Assembly: GCF_026341825.1 (NCBI RefSeq)
Contig: NZ_JAPENY010000001.1
Coordinates: forward strand, 930,001-994,000
DNA: 64,000 nt
Direction of reading: 5' to 3'
Source of the DNA: Streptomyces sp. NBC_00620
Lineage (GTDB): Bacteria > Actinomycetota > Actinomycetes > Streptomycetales > Streptomycetaceae
The notes beneath the pieces were generated by a model, which had not been told where the DNA came from, did not search any database, and worked only from the letters and a program-made list of their open reading frames with translations. Below are positions 7,052 through 16,355 of the stretch, piece by piece. The position numbers were made by a program, and so were the translations under genes. The stretch's first letter is position 1. Each line of letters starts with the position of its first letter.

Positions 7052-9079
7052 ATGCCCCGCCATCGCACATCGGCCGTGGAGACAGAGCGTCTTCGCAAGT
7101 ATCGGCCCGACATCCAGGGCCTGCGTGCCGTAGCCATCATGATGGTGGTCAGCATGCACTGCGGCATTCTCGACATCCACGGTGGCGTGGACGTGAGCTT
7201 CGTGCTGAGCGGCTTCCTCATCGGCGGCCAGCTCTTCGCCGAGATCGAGAAGACCGGCAAGGTGTCCCTGACCAAGTTCTGGGCGCGCCGTTTCCGGCGT
7301 CTGACGCCGCCCATGGCCCTCGTCATCGTCGCCACCGCGGCCCTGGCGTGGATGTACGGCAGCCCGCTCAGGTTCCGCGCGTACATGGAGGACGGCCTCA
7401 GCGCCTCCCTCAGCTTCCTGAACTGGCGCCTGGTCGAGACCGGCACCGACTACTTCGCCAACGACGGGTCGCAGTCCCCGTATCAGCACTTCTGGTCGCT
7501 GGGCATCGAGGAGCAGTTCTACGTCGTCGCCCCGCTCGTCCTGGTCGTGGTGGTGTGGATCAGCCGCAAGATCTTCCGCAACCGCGCTCTGGTGGCGCTG
7601 TTCCTCATGGCCGTCATCGGCGGATCGTTCTATCAGGGCTGGTCCCAGACTGCCGAGAACCAGCCGCTCGCGTACTTCAGCACCCACACCCGGATCTGGG
7701 AGATCGCCTGCGGCGTCCTGCTCGCCCTGGCCGCTCCGCTCGTCTCCCGCATGAACACCGGCGTGGCCGCGGTCGTTTCGTGGCTCGGGCTCGGCACCGT
7801 GCTCGTCACGGCGATGCTCATCTCCGACGAGACGCCGCTGCCGGGGTACGCGGTGGCCGGCCCGGTGCTCGGCGCCGTCATGATCATCGCCGGTGGCTGC
7901 GCCAATCCCCGGTTCGGCGCGGAGCGGCTGATCGACAACCCAGTCCTCGACTTCGTCGGCAACGTCAGCTACGGCTGGTACCTGACCCACTGGCCGCTGC
8001 TGGTGCTCTGGCCGTCCATCACCGACCGGGAGTTCACCTTCCAGGACCGGCTACGGGTTGCCGTCCTGTCGTTCCTGGTGGCTGTGGTCCTGCACTACGC
8101 CGTCGAGCGCAAGTTCAAGAAGAACGTGAAGCTGGTGGCGCGCCCCTGGAAGGGCGTCTTCACCGGCGGGTTCACCACCGCGGGCACCGCGGGAGCGATG
8201 GTCCTGGCCACGATCATCCCGCTGAACCTGGCGACCTCGGCGTCGTCGAGCACGCTCGCGGTCGGGTTCACCAGCCAGGCATCGGTCGAGGACGCCGTGC
8301 ACCGCACCGAGCTCTCCGCAACCGTGCAGAGCGCTCTGCAGTCCACGCCCAAGAACTCCGCCAAGCACGGTTGCATCGACAACTTCGACGTCAAGAAGTT
8401 CGAGATGCGGGACGGCTGTGTCGCCGGCGACCCGGAGGGCACCAAGACCCTTGTCCTCATGGGGGACTCCCACGCGTGGCAGTGGAACGACCTCTACCAC
8501 GAGATCGGCAAGGAGCTCGGGGTGCGGGTGGTGACCATATCGAAGGGCGGCTGCTCGCCACAGATCTACCGCATCATCAACCCCACCGTGAACCGCGAGT
8601 ACACCGAGTGCGACAGCTGGCGCGAATCGGCTTTCGCCGAGCTCAAGAAGATCAAGCCCGACGTCCTCGTCATCGCCGACCGAGCCCGCCAGGAGGCGAA
8701 CCGGTCGGGCGCCGAGGCCTCGTTCAAGGTGTTCAAGGAGACGGGCGCCAAGCTCGTCTACATGACGGACACCCCGCAGCCCGGGCAGAACGTCCCCGAC
8801 TGTCTCGCCACGCACATCGACGACATCTCCCTCTGCAACCGCAAGGAGTGGCAGGCGCTCGAGTACACGGAGTTCCGCGCCATGGAGCGTGAGGTGGCCG
8901 AGAAGTACGGTGCGGAGATCATCGACACGACGCCCGCGTTCTGCGCGGTGGACGTCTGCCCGGCGGTGATCGGCGACCAGGTCGTCTACTTCGACAACAG
9001 CCACATCACGTCGTCGTACTCGAAGACCCTGAAGCCGTTCCTCAAGCCGGCCCTGGAAGAAATACTCGACAAGGCGTAG
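7052..9079 (+). CDS. OafA/YrhL-type O-acyltransferase with C-terminal SGNH domain
   Basis: A 675-residue membrane enzyme with a GGAGAG ribosome site. The acyltransferase-3 domain begins YRPDIQGLRAVAIMMVV and continues with the GGVDVSFVLSGFLIG signature and about ten or eleven transmembrane helices to roughly residue 395. The extracytoplasmic SGNH domain follows, with GDSH (nucleophile S473 in G471-H474), a GGCSP block and the D-x-x-H pair (D648, H651). Such fusions carry acyl groups, usually acetyl, across the membrane and transfer them to cell-surface polysaccharides. Here the acceptor is probably the polymer made by the upstream GT2. It is the last gene of the cluster and faces truA across a strong bidirectional hairpin. 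Confidence 0.88.
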   Translation: MPRHRTSAVETERLRKYRPDIQGLRAVAIMMVVSMHCGILDIHGGVDVSFVLSGFLIGGQLFAEIEKTGKVSLTKFWARRFRRLTPPMALVIVATAALAWMYGSPLRFRAYMEDGLSASLSFLNWRLVETGTDYFANDGSQSPYQHFWSLGIEEQFYVVAPLVLVVVVWISRKIFRNRALVALFLMAVIGGSFYQGWSQTAENQPLAYFSTHTRIWEIACGVLLALAAPLVSRMNTGVAAVVSWLGLGTVLVTAMLISDETPLPGYAVAGPVLGAVMIIAGGCANPRFGAERLIDNPVLDFVGNVSYGWYLTHWPLLVLWPSITDREFTFQDRLRVAVLSFLVAVVLHYAVERKFKKNVKLVARPWKGVFTGGFTTAGTAGAMVLATIIPLNLATSASSSTLAVGFTSQASVEDAVHRTELSATVQSALQSTPKNSAKHGCIDNFDVKKFEMRDGCVAGDPEGTKTLVLMGDSHAWQWNDLYHEIGKELGVRVVTISKGGCSPQIYRIINPTVNREYTECDSWRESAFAELKKIKPDVLVIADRARQEANRSGAEASFKVFKETGAKLVYMTDTPQPGQNVPDCLATHIDDISLCNRKEWQALEYTEFRAMEREVAEKYGAEIIDTTPAFCAVDVCPAVIGDQVVYFDNSHITSSYSKTLKPFLKPALEEILDKA

Positions 9080-9091
9080 CCCGCGACCCGT

Positions 9092-9122
9092 TCCGCTCCG
9101 GCCGCCACCCGGCCGGAGCGGA
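9092..9122. terminator. Bidirectional terminator between the acyltransferase and truA
   Basis: TCCGCTCCGGCC (9092-9103) pairs exactly with GGCCGGAGCGGA (9111-9122) around a 7-base loop. It lies between the convergent ends of the acyltransferase gene and truA. Confidence 0.8.
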
Positions 9123-9135
9123 CCCCGTCAAGCCG

Positions 9136-9981
9136 TCACTGCCCCCGGACCCGCACCCGCCGAGTCTGCCCCTGCCGAGCCGCCAGCTGATCGTCCGCCG
9201 GATACCCGACCTCCTCCAGCGTCAGCCCGACCGGCCGTACGACATGCACCGCACTGTCCCGGACGTGCGCGTCGAGGACCCGCCGGGGCCACTCCACGTC
9301 ACGGTGCCCGTCGCCGACGAACAGCAGCGCGCCAACCATGGAACGCACCTGGTTGTGGCAGAAGGCGTCGGCGCGGACCTCGATCTCGACGATGCCGTCC
9401 TCGCGCCGGCCCACCCCGAAGTCGAGGATCTCGCGGATCGTGGTCGCCCCCTCGCGCTTCTTCGCGTACGCCGCGAAGTCGTGCTCCCCGACAAGGGACT
9501 TGGCGGCGGCGTCCATCGCGGCGACGTCCAACTCCCAGTCGTGCCAGAGGACATGGTTGCGCAGCAGCGGGTCCACTCCGCCGGGCTGGTCGCCGACCCG
9601 GTAGACGTAGCGACGCCACACGGCCGCGAACCGCGCGTTGAACCCCGCAGGCGCCTCCGCCGCACGCCACACGCGCACGTCCCGGGACAGCCGCCCGGCG
9701 AGCCGCTTCAGCAGCTTCTCCCGATGCTCGGCCCACAACGCCTCCGGCAGATCGACGTGCGCCACCTGCCCACGCGCATGCACCCCGGCATCGGTCCGCC
9801 CGGCCACGGTCAGCTCATACGTGGTCTCCCCCGACCGCGTCACCGTCCGCAGGGCGTCCTCGATGTCCCCCTGCACGGTCCTGCGCCCGCTGGCCTGCTT
9901 GGCCCACCCGGAGAACCCGCTCCCGTCGTACGACAGGTCCAGCCGCACCCGTACGAACCCGGGCTCTACTTCGTCACTCAC
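9136..9981 (-). CDS. truA: tRNA pseudouridine(38-40) synthase
   Basis: A 281-residue TruA that isomerises U38-U40 in the anticodon arm of tRNAs. It opens with [20 protein letters not shown], has the catalytic Asp in [16 protein letters not shown] (D64), and later RRYVYRV and [13 protein letters not shown], all family hallmarks. The start is a GTG at 9981 with GGAGAGG just upstream. Reading further upstream in frame gives low-complexity Arg/Ser sequence that is the shadow of rplQ. A hairpin between rplQ and truA suggests partial uncoupling from the alpha operon. Confidence 0.93.
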   Translation of the reverse strand: MSDEVEPGFVRVRLDLSYDGSGFSGWAKQASGRRTVQGDIEDALRTVTRSGETTYELTVAGRTDAGVHARGQVAHVDLPEALWAEHREKLLKRLAGRLSRDVRVWRAAEAPAGFNARFAAVWRRYVYRVGDQPGGVDPLLRNHVLWHDWELDVAAMDAAAKSLVGEHDFAAYAKKREGATTIREILDFGVGRREDGIVEIEVRADAFCHNQVRSMVGALLFVGDGHRDVEWPRRVLDAHVRDSAVHVVRPVGLTLEEVGYPADDQLAARQGQTRRVRVRGQ

Positions 9982-10014
9982 CAACAGATCCTCTCCAGAG
10001 GCCGTGAACGCGAA

Positions 10015-10046
10015 AGCGGGCCCGCCCCGCAAGGGGCGGACCCGCT
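10015..10046 (-). terminator. Hairpin after rplQ
   Basis: AGCGGGcCCGCCCC (10015-10028) pairs with GGGGCGGaCCCGCT (10033-10046) around a GCAA loop with one C/A mismatch. It ends the infA-rplQ unit just upstream of truA. Since truA lies so close, it may act as an attenuator. Confidence 0.7.
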
Positions 10047-10063
10047 CAGACGCGAGCCGAAGC

Positions 10064-10582
10064 TCAGGCGTCCTTGGACTCGTTGCCCTCGGCGTCAGCC
10101 GGAGCCGCGTCCTCGACGACCTCGTCGGACTTGGCCTCGACGGCCTCGTCCTTCTTGAGAACGTCTTCCTTGACGGCACGCTTCGTCGCCGCCTCGGCCT
10201 CACCGGTGGCCTCCTGGGCCACGGTCAGCGCCTCCACCAGCTCGATGACAGCCATGGGCGCGTTGTCGCCACGACGGTTACCGATCTTGGTGATACGGGT
10301 GTAGCCACCCGGACGGTTCTCGTAGCGCGGGCCGATCTCGGTGAAGAGCGTGTGCACGATGCTCTTGTCCGTGATCACCGTGAGCACCTGACGGCGGTTG
10401 TGAAGGTCGCCCTTCTTCGCCTTGGTGACCAGACGCTCCGCGTACGGGCGCAGGCGGCGGGCCTTCGCCTCGGTGGTGGTGATGCGGCCGTGCTCGAAGA
10501 GCGACTTCGCGAGGTTCGCGAGGAGCAGCTTCTCGTGCGCGGCGCTGCCGCCCAGACGGGCACCCTTGGCAGGCTTCGGCAT
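10064..10582 (-). CDS. rplQ: 50S ribosomal protein L17, long actinobacterial form
   Basis: A 172-residue L17. The first 118 or so residues are the canonical domain ([52 protein letters not shown]). The last 50 are an Ala/Glu/Asp/Lys-rich tail absent from the short E. coli type protein. The tail is low complexity, probably disordered, and usual in actinomycetes. The gene lies 177 bases after rpoA, with a repeat element and a hairpin in the gap. Confidence 0.96.
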   Translation of the reverse strand: MPKPAKGARLGGSAAHEKLLLANLAKSLFEHGRITTTEAKARRLRPYAERLVTKAKKGDLHNRRQVLTVITDKSIVHTLFTEIGPRYENRPGGYTRITKIGNRRGDNAPMAVIELVEALTVAQEATGEAEAATKRAVKEDVLKKDEAVEAKSDEVVEDAAPADAEGNESKDA

Positions 10583-10644
10583 GGTGTTTCTCCTAGGTGT
10601 CTGCCCCGGCCGTATCAGGTACCGAGGTCAGTGTCCGAGCGGGC

Positions 10645-10671
10645 GGCTGCCCGTCGGAGATCCGGGCAGCC
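10645..10671 (-). terminator. Hairpin between rpoA and rplQ
   Basis: GGCTGCCCG (10645-10653) and CGGGCAGCC (10663-10671) form an exact 9-bp stem with a 9-base loop. Located between two genes normally transcribed together, it may lower rplQ expression or stabilise the rpoA mRNA end. Confidence 0.5.
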
Positions 10672-10735
10672 CCGTAGGGGCGCCCGGAAGGGGCGCGGGG
10701 AACTGCGCGACAAGCCACAGCGCACCCGCACCCAG
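10669..10735. repeat. Streptomyces-type intergenic repeat element
   Basis: The stretch contains GGGGCGCGGGGAACTGCGCG followed by acaagccacagcgcacccgc. I recognise this as a variant of a short sequence scattered between genes in many Streptomyces chromosomes. It also has internal GGGGCGCC-type dyads. It has no coding capacity and splits rpoA from rplQ. The assignment rests on memory of the motif; only one copy lies in this window. Confidence 0.5.
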
Positions 10736-10759
10736 GAACCGGCAGTCGGTCCCGAGCTC

Positions 10760-11782
10760 TTAGTACTGCTCGGTCTCGACGAACCCGGCGTCCACATCAT
10801 CGTCCGCGCCGAAGGCATCCGCGGCGGCGGTCGGGTCGAATCCGGGCGGGCTGTCCTTGAGGGCCAGGCCCATGCCGGCCAGCTTCGCCTTGACCTCGTC
10901 GATGGACTTCGCACCGAAGTTGCGAATGTCGAGGAGGTCGGCCTCGGAGCGGGCGACGAGCTCACCCACGGAGTGGATGCCCTCACGCTTGAGGCAGTTG
11001 TAGGACCGAACGGTGAGCTCGAGCTCCTCGATCGGCAGGGCGAGATCGGCGGCGAGGGCGGCGTCCGTGGGGGACGGGCCCATGTCGATGCCCTCGGCGT
11101 CGATGTTCAGCTCGCGGGCGAGACCGAACAGCTCGACCAGGGTCTTACCGGCCGACGCCATGGCGTCACGGGGACGCATGGCCTGCTTGGTCTCGACGTC
11201 GACGATCAGCTTGTCGAAGTCGGTGCGCTGCTCGACACGCGTGGCCTCGACCTTGTACGTGACCTTCAGCACCGGCGAGTAGATGGAGTCGACCGGGATA
11301 CGACCGATCTCCTGCCCCACCTGCTTGTTCTGAACGGCGGAGACGTAGCCGCGACCGCGCTCGACGGTCAGCTCCATCTCCAGCTTGCCCTTGCCGTTGA
11401 GCGTGGCGAGGACGAGGTCGGGGTTGTGCACCTCGACACCGGCCGGAGGCGCGATGTCGGCGGCGGTGACCAGACCCGGACCCTGCTTGCGCAGGTACAT
11501 CACGACAGGCTCGTCGTGCTCCGAGGAGACGACCAGCTGCTTGATGTTGAGGATCAGGTCGGTGACGTCCTCCTTGACACCCGGCACGGTGGTGAACTCG
11601 TGCAGAACGCCGTCGATCCGGATGCTGGTGACAGCGGCACCGGGGATCGAGGAGAGGAGCGTACGACGCAGGGAGTTGCCGAGGGTGTAGCCGAAGCCCG
11701 GCTCCAGCGGCTCGATCACGAACCGGGAGCGGAACTCGTCAACGACCTCTTCGGTCAGCGACGGGCGCTGAGCAATAAGCAT
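10760..11782 (-). CDS. rpoA: RNA polymerase alpha subunit
   Basis: The 340-residue alpha subunit nucleates polymerase assembly and contacts activators and UP elements. The N-terminal dimerisation/assembly domain starts [48 protein letters not shown]. The C-terminal DNA-binding domain carries [45 protein letters not shown], and an acidic tail follows. The length is that of other Streptomyces alpha subunits. It lies 113 bases after rpsK, a gap that contains a CCCTTG/CAAGGG hairpin (11821-11839). Confidence 0.98.
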   Translation of the reverse strand: MLIAQRPSLTEEVVDEFRSRFVIEPLEPGFGYTLGNSLRRTLLSSIPGAAVTSIRIDGVLHEFTTVPGVKEDVTDLILNIKQLVVSSEHDEPVVMYLRKQGPGLVTAADIAPPAGVEVHNPDLVLATLNGKGKLEMELTVERGRGYVSAVQNKQVGQEIGRIPVDSIYSPVLKVTYKVEATRVEQRTDFDKLIVDVETKQAMRPRDAMASAGKTLVELFGLARELNIDAEGIDMGPSPTDAALAADLALPIEELELTVRSYNCLKREGIHSVGELVARSEADLLDIRNFGAKSIDEVKAKLAGMGLALKDSPPGFDPTAAADAFGADDDVDAGFVETEQY

Positions 11783-11895
11783 GAAGGAATCCTTCAGTCA
11801 TGGGCACCCACTATTTGATGCCCTTGAGTACTACAAGGGTACGGGCGGCACGGCCCCGAAAGGCCATACCGCCCGAAACCTAAGACAACCGTGCG

Positions 11896-12300
11896 TCAGA
11901 CGCGGCGGCGCTTGGGCGGACGGCAGCCGTTGTGCGGCGTGGGGGTGACGTCCTGGATGGAGCCGACCTCGAGGCCAGTGGCCTGGAGGGAGCGGATCGC
12001 GGTCTCGCGACCGGAGCCCGGGCCCTTCACGAAGACGTCAACCTTGCGCATGCCGTGCTCCTGCGCGCGACGGGCGGCCGACTCGGCGGCCATCTGCGCG
12101 GCGAAGGGGGTGGACTTGCGCGAGCCCTTGAAGCCGACGTGGCCGGCGGAGGCCCAGGAGATCACGTTGCCCGCGGGGTCCGTGATCGAGACGATCGTGT
12201 TGTTGAACGTGCTCTTGATGTGAGCGTGCCCGTGGGCGACGTTCTTCTTTTCCTTGCGGCGCACCTTCTTGGCAGCGCCCTGACGACCCTTGGGGGGCAT
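11896..12300 (-). CDS. rpsK: 30S ribosomal protein S11
   Basis: A 134-residue S11 of the 30S platform. Conserved blocks are [47 protein letters not shown] and the C-terminal [18 protein letters not shown]. The basic N-terminal extension [20 protein letters not shown] is normal for actinobacteria. It sits between rpsM (69-base gap) and rpoA. Confidence 0.97.
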   Translation of the reverse strand: MPPKGRQGAAKKVRRKEKKNVAHGHAHIKSTFNNTIVSITDPAGNVISWASAGHVGFKGSRKSTPFAAQMAAESAARRAQEHGMRKVDVFVKGPGSGRETAIRSLQATGLEVGSIQDVTPTPHNGCRPPKRRRV

Positions 12301-12369
12301 CTATTACTCCTACGGGGAGGTGGTCGGTCCTACAGCGAAGACCGCTGATGAAGCGTTGTCCGCTGTGGA

Positions 12370-12750
12370 CTACTTCTTGCCCGGCTTCTTCTTACCGGCG
12401 ATCGCGCGACGCGGGCCCTTGCGGGTACGAGCGTTCGTGCTGGTGCGCTGACCGTGAACGGGCAGGCCGCGACGGTGACGCAGACCCTGGTAGCAGCCGA
12501 TCTCGACCTTGCGGCGGATGTCGGCCTGCACCTCGCGACGGAGGTCACCCTCGGTCTTGAAGTTGGCGTCCACGTACTCGCGGATCCTGACCAGCTCCTC
12601 CTCGGAGAGGTCACGAACGCGGGTGTCAGGGTTGACGCCGGTCTCGGCCAGCGTCTTCTGCGAGAGGGTCCGGCCGATGCCGAACACGTAGGTGAGGGCA
12701 ACCTCCACGCGCTTTTCGCGCGGGATGTCAACACCGGAAACGCGTGCCAT
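12370..12750 (-). CDS. rpsM: 30S ribosomal protein S13
   Basis: A 126-residue S13 of the 30S head, which contacts P-site tRNA through its basic tail. It starts [31 protein letters not shown] and ends with the rRNA/tRNA-contacting [27 protein letters not shown]. An unusually long 207-base gap separates it from rpmJ; I see no gene in that gap. Confidence 0.97.
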   Translation of the reverse strand: MARVSGVDIPREKRVEVALTYVFGIGRTLSQKTLAETGVNPDTRVRDLSEEELVRIREYVDANFKTEGDLRREVQADIRRKVEIGCYQGLRHRRGLPVHGQRTSTNARTRKGPRRAIAGKKKPGKK

Positions 12751-12957
12751 TCAATGGCTCCAGTTGTCGTTCGGAGGTCTTCCGCAGAACCGGCTCCCGC
12801 CCGCCGTCCTCTTCATGTCGAAGATTCGGTACGAACCGGGTCCCCAGCCTCCGACCGGGGGTGTCAGGCCTGATGAACTCAGCCCTGGGCTCTGCGTATG
12901 AACATGTACTACTTGCGTCGCGCGAAGTATCTGCGGATGCAGAAGGTCGGTCGTGCG

Positions 12958-13071
12958 TCAGCCCTGGCGCTGCTTGTGGCGCGGGTTTTCGCAGATGACC
13001 ATGACCCGGCCGTGACGGCGGATCACCCTGCACTTGTCGCAGATCTTCTTGACGCTCGGCTTGACCTTCAT
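12958..13071 (-). CDS. rpmJ: 50S ribosomal protein L36
   Basis: A 37-residue protein ([20 protein letters not shown], then [17 protein letters not shown]). The C-x2-C ... C-x4-H zinc ligands (C11, C14, C27, H32) are intact, so this is the zinc-binding C+ form of L36. In Streptomyces a second zinc-free L36 is usually encoded elsewhere under zinc control. It follows infA by 57 bases. Confidence 0.96.
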   Translation of the reverse strand: MKVKPSVKKICDKCRVIRRHGRVMVICENPRHKQRQG

Positions 13072-13128
13072 TGGTGAGGTTCTCCGGGTCAGTGCCACCA
13101 CCCCGCGGAAGCGGGGCACAGGCAAGAT

Positions 13129-13350
13129 CTACTTGTACCGGTAGACGATCCGGCCACGCGTCAGGTCGTACGGAGACAGCTCCACCACGACCCTGTCGTC
13201 AGGGAGGATGCGGATGTAGTGCATGCGCATCTTGCCGCTGATGTGTGCCAGAACCTGGTGGCCGTTCTGGAGCTCAACCTTGAACATTGCGTTCGGAAGA
13301 GACTCGACGACAGTGCCCTCGATCTCGATGGCACCTTGCTTCTTGGCCAC
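13129..13350 (-). CDS. infA: Translation initiation factor IF-1
   Basis: A 73-residue OB-fold protein that occupies the 30S A site during initiation. The GTG at 13350 gives [20 protein letters not shown] and the protein ends [15 protein letters not shown], matching IF-1 over its full length. It heads the infA-rpmJ-rpsM-rpsK-rpoA-rplQ unit and has its own promoter candidate with a perfect TAGACT -10 (13432-13461). A 16-base palindrome lies in its leader. Confidence 0.96.
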   Translation of the reverse strand: MAKKQGAIEIEGTVVESLPNAMFKVELQNGHQVLAHISGKMRMHYIRILPDDRVVVELSPYDLTRGRIVYRYK

Positions 13351-13393
13351 GCTTCGCCCTTCGAATCGACTACCCTGATCGACTCTGTACGAG

Positions 13394-13409
13394 CGCATGC
13401 AGGCATGCG
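13394..13409. promoter_or_regulatory. 16-base palindrome in the infA leader
   Basis: CGCATGC (13394-13400) and GCATGCG (13403-13409) are exact inverted repeats with a 2-base spacer. They lie about 25 bases downstream of the predicted infA -10 and about 45 bases before the start codon. The tiny spacer argues for a dimeric protein operator rather than an RNA hairpin. Confidence 0.4.
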
Positions 13410-13431
13410 GGTGCACGAGAGCCGACGAGTC

Positions 13432-13461
13432 AGTCTACGTCAGGGCACCCGGAAAGACGAA
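13432..13461 (-). promoter_or_regulatory. Candidate infA promoter
   Basis: On the minus strand TTCGTC (13456-13461) and a consensus TAGACT (13432-13437) are separated by 18 bases, giving a leader of about 75 bases before infA. The -10 is perfect and the -35 is weak. Confidence 0.55.
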
Positions 13462-13491
13462 TCGAGGAAGAATGCCCTGCTTCGAAGATCA

Positions 13492-14328
13492 TTAAGCCAC
13501 CGGGTCCGGCGCGGCCGTAATCCCATACTCCGCCAGCTTCGCTTTCCCACCGTCGGGAGCCGTCAGCACAAGCGGCCCCTCCTCCGTCAGCGCGACGGAG
13601 TGCTCCCAGTGCGAGGACCAGGTGCCGTCCGTAGTAATAACGGTCCAGTCATCCTCCAGCACCTCGGTCTTCGGGGTGCCCAGGGAGACCATCGGCTCGA
13701 TGGCGAGGCAGAAGCCGGGGACCAGCTTCGGGCCCTTGCCGCGTCGGCGCTCGACGTAGTTGAGGAGGTGCGGGTCCATGTGCATCTCGGTGCCGATGCC
13801 GTGGCCGCCGTAGTCCTCGACGATGCCGTAGCGGCCGCCGCCGACCTTGGGCTGGCGGCGGATGTACGTCTCGATGGCGCGGGAGACGTCGACGAGCCGG
13901 TTCCCCAGCTTCATCGCGGCGATGCCCGCCCACATCGACTCCTCGGTCACCCGGGAGAGCTCGATGAGCTCCGGGGCGTGACCGGTGCCCACGAACGCGG
14001 TGTATGCCGCATCGCCGTGCCAGCCGTCGACGATCGCGCCGGCGTCGATGGAGATGATGTCGCCGTCCTTCAGGACGGTCTTGTCGTCCGGGATGCCATG
14101 GACGACGACCTCGTTGGCCGAGGTGCAGATGGTGGCAGGGAATCCGCCGTACCCGAGAAAGTTCGACTTGGCCCCGTGCTCGGCAAGTACCTTGCGCGCG
14201 ACCTCGTCCAGATCCTTCGTCGTGGCACCGGGCACGGCCGCCTCACGGGTGGCCGCGTGGATGGCGGCAACGACCAGGCCCGCCTCACGCATCTTGGCGA
14301 TCTGCGCGGGGGTCTTGATTTCCACCAT
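13492..14328 (-). CDS. map: Methionine aminopeptidase, type I
   Basis: A 278-residue metalloprotease that removes the initiator Met from nascent proteins. All metal ligands are present: Asp in SIDAGAIVDGWHGDAAYT (two Asp), His in GGHGIGTEMH, Glu in AIEPMV and Glu in SHWEHSVALTEEG; the substrate His is in EVVVHGIP. The start ATG at 14328 (MVEIKTPAQIAKMREAG) follows an AGGAGG site. In most Streptomyces map directly follows adk. Here about 3 kb of other genes intervenes, so its transcription may have been rewired. Confidence 0.96.
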   Translation of the reverse strand: MVEIKTPAQIAKMREAGLVVAAIHAATREAAVPGATTKDLDEVARKVLAEHGAKSNFLGYGGFPATICTSANEVVVHGIPDDKTVLKDGDIISIDAGAIVDGWHGDAAYTAFVGTGHAPELIELSRVTEESMWAGIAAMKLGNRLVDVSRAIETYIRRQPKVGGGRYGIVEDYGGHGIGTEMHMDPHLLNYVERRRGKGPKLVPGFCLAIEPMVSLGTPKTEVLEDDWTVITTDGTWSSHWEHSVALTEEGPLVLTAPDGGKAKLAEYGITAAPDPVA

Positions 14329-14507
14329 GATGGATTGCGCCTCCTGCCATTGGTACACGGCGCTCCAGGATACGCGTGCGACTGGCACCCATCGAACGGG
14401 GAGTGGCGCGTCACACCGAGCACGACAAAGCCCCGGTCGGTGCAGGCACACCAGTTGATCGCCCGCACCGGCCGGAGCTTCGGTCTATCGCAGAGTTATC
14501 GCAGTGT

Positions 14508-14894
14508 TTAGGACTCGGAGAACACCACGGACTCGTACCAGGAGGAATTGCCGTGCCAGTTCACCCACATGCTGTACGACTTGGCGCCGATGATGTCGTA
14601 AGTGCTCGAGTCACAGCCAGAGTCACCACCGTCATCGACGGTCAAGACGGTCACGATTCCGGTGCCCGTGCTGTTGAGGGTCTTCAGCTGCCCGGTGACA
14701 CCGTAGCCGTCAGCGTAGGTGTCGCAGACGGTGAATACATCACCGTCATCCTTGTAGTACATGTAGCCACGGCTGGACGGCAGGGAGACTATCTGGCTGC
14801 CAGTCGCCGCTGCAGCCGGACCGGCCGAGAAACCAACCACCGTGGCGGCGGCCGCGGCGGCCATTACACCGCGTCTAATCATGGTCTTATTCAT
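14508..14894 (-). CDS. Small secreted protein of unknown function
   Basis: A 128-residue protein with an N-terminal Sec signal: basic MNKTMIRRGV, then an Ala-rich core and an AAAA cleavage region near residue 31. The mature part of about 97 residues has two cysteines (VCDTY and GCDSS), many Gly/Ser/Tyr, and a Trp-containing end (SYSMWVNWHGNSSWYESVVF). It looks like a compact beta-rich disulfide-bonded extracellular domain. The ATG at 14894 is chosen for its GGGGTGGG site; an upstream ATG at 14918 is weaker. Composition is less GC-rich than the ribosomal genes. No family recognised. Confidence 0.7.
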   Translation of the reverse strand: MNKTMIRRGVMAAAAAATVVGFSAGPAAAATGSQIVSLPSSRGYMYYKDDGDVFTVCDTYADGYGVTGQLKTLNSTGTGIVTVLTVDDGGDSGCDSSTYDIIGAKSYSMWVNWHGNSSWYESVVFSES

Positions 14895-15149
14895 TCGATT
14901 CCCACCCCTTTTTCTCATGAGCCCTAAAAGGACCCGGACAGTCTGCAGAACACCATTTCTGTGCGGTTCCGCAGCGATCTAGATTTACCCTACCGACCAA
15001 GATTCTGAATGTCCACCGTCAATCGGCTCTTCATAAACAGAAGAATCAAGAGGCAAGCAGCAATCAGGAACACAATCGGGCACGGCAGAGCAGGTCTTTA
15101 CAGCCAATACGCCGGCTACCACGGGAATTCCCGGAGCCGGCGAATCCGG

Positions 15150-16355
15150 TCAGCGATTGCTAAGGATTGGAGTCCAGCGACTGGCGTCGCTGAGGGAAGA
15201 TGGCCGGAAGCCGGAAAGGGGGATGACTTCCTTTCCATCCGAGCTGGCAAGAATGAGTTGATTTCGGAACTCACCCTTGCTGGGTTCACATTGCTCGGGA
15301 TCGCACCTGAAGGCGATGAGCCAATCGTCGTCGGCCCAGGCCAGCAGCTGCTGACCGGGCACGAGTGCCTCGCGCTCACCGGTCCTGGCGTCCAACACCT
15401 CAGAGACGATCTGGCCACCCTCGCCCACGAACCGGCCTGTTACCAGCTTCCCGTCAGGGGAGACGGCTCCCGGCGAGCTCAGCTCCTCCTCCGACTTCGG
15501 GACAGGCACCTCTTCACCGTCCACGCTGTAGAAGACCCTGCCCGCCTTGGTGCTCCAGGGCTCCCACAGCAGCTTGCCGTCACGGCTCCAGGCGATGTCC
15601 TGGCGCCCGCCGCCGACGACGAGCCCGTCGTCACTCTTCCTGGGCGGGCGCGCGCTGAAATCCGCCTGACCAGAGGCGGCATCGATGACATAGAACCCCG
15701 CACGGCTCGGCTTCGGCCCCGGCACGATCTTGCCGTTCAGCCGGTAGGACGCGTCCTTGAAAAGCCCGTCCGGATTGATGTCATAGGCGGTTGCGACCAG
15801 ACGCTTGCCATCCGGCGAGAACTGCACACCGCCAACGCCCTGGTCCGTCTTTATCCACCGTTCCACCTTGCCGGTGGCCAGATCCACGATTCCAATGCGG
15901 TGGACCGGCAGGCCGCGCTCCAATACCGCTGCGGTCTTCATCCCCGGCGCCACATCGAGCCAAGCCCAGTCCGTCTCCTCGTACCGATCCGTGGTCGAGT
16001 TCAGGAGGTTCCAATTGAAGGAAAGGGCTCCGTCACCGTTCGCCCGCTTCTCCGACTTCACCGTGTAGTACGCCGAGACGGCGACATTCCCTGCGGCTAT
16101 GAACTGCGTCGGCGGCGACTGATCCGGATGCGCCGCCACGCCCGCGGGACGCCCTACGGGCTCTTCCTCTTCCTGACCATTGGTTGCGACGAGTGCCGCT
16201 GCAATGCCCGCCCCGACGAGAACCGTACCGATGCCGGCCATCACGAAACGGCGCACCTTCCGACGCCGCACACCGGACATCGACCCGCTTATGTCGTGGC
16301 GCATCCCCTCCGAAGCCCCCTCGACATCCTCGCGGACCAACTGTCCGGGTTTCAC
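15150..16355 (-). CDS. Membrane-anchored WD40/TolB-like beta-propeller protein
   Basis: A 401-residue protein from a GTG at 16355 (VKPGQLVREDVEGASEGMRHD) preceded by GGGGG. A basic segment and one transmembrane helix (RRFVMAGIGTVLVGAGIAAALV, about 32-54) are followed by an extracytoplasmic domain. That domain has spaced S-P-D-G-K or S-R-D-G-K turns (VQFSPDGKRLVA, IAWSRDGKLLW, AVSPDGKLVT) typical of PD40/WD40 propeller blades. Two cysteines occur near the end. Such anchored propellers are common in Streptomyces, often as the sensor-like product of sigma-factor operons, but no sigma factor is adjacent. Third-position GC is visibly lower than in neighbours. Function unknown. Confidence 0.75.
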   Translation of the reverse strand: MKPGQLVREDVEGASEGMRHDISGSMSGVRRRKVRRFVMAGIGTVLVGAGIAAALVATNGQEEEEPVGRPAGVAAHPDQSPPTQFIAAGNVAVSAYYTVKSEKRANGDGALSFNWNLLNSTTDRYEETDWAWLDVAPGMKTAAVLERGLPVHRIGIVDLATGKVERWIKTDQGVGGVQFSPDGKRLVATAYDINPDGLFKDASYRLNGKIVPGPKPSRAGFYVIDAASGQADFSARPPRKSDDGLVVGGGRQDIAWSRDGKLLWEPWSTKAGRVFYSVDGEEVPVPKSEEELSSPGAVSPDGKLVTGRFVGEGGQIVSEVLDARTGEREALVPGQQLLAWADDDWLIAFRCDPEQCEPSKGEFRNQLILASSDGKEVIPLSGFRPSSLSDASRWTPILSNR

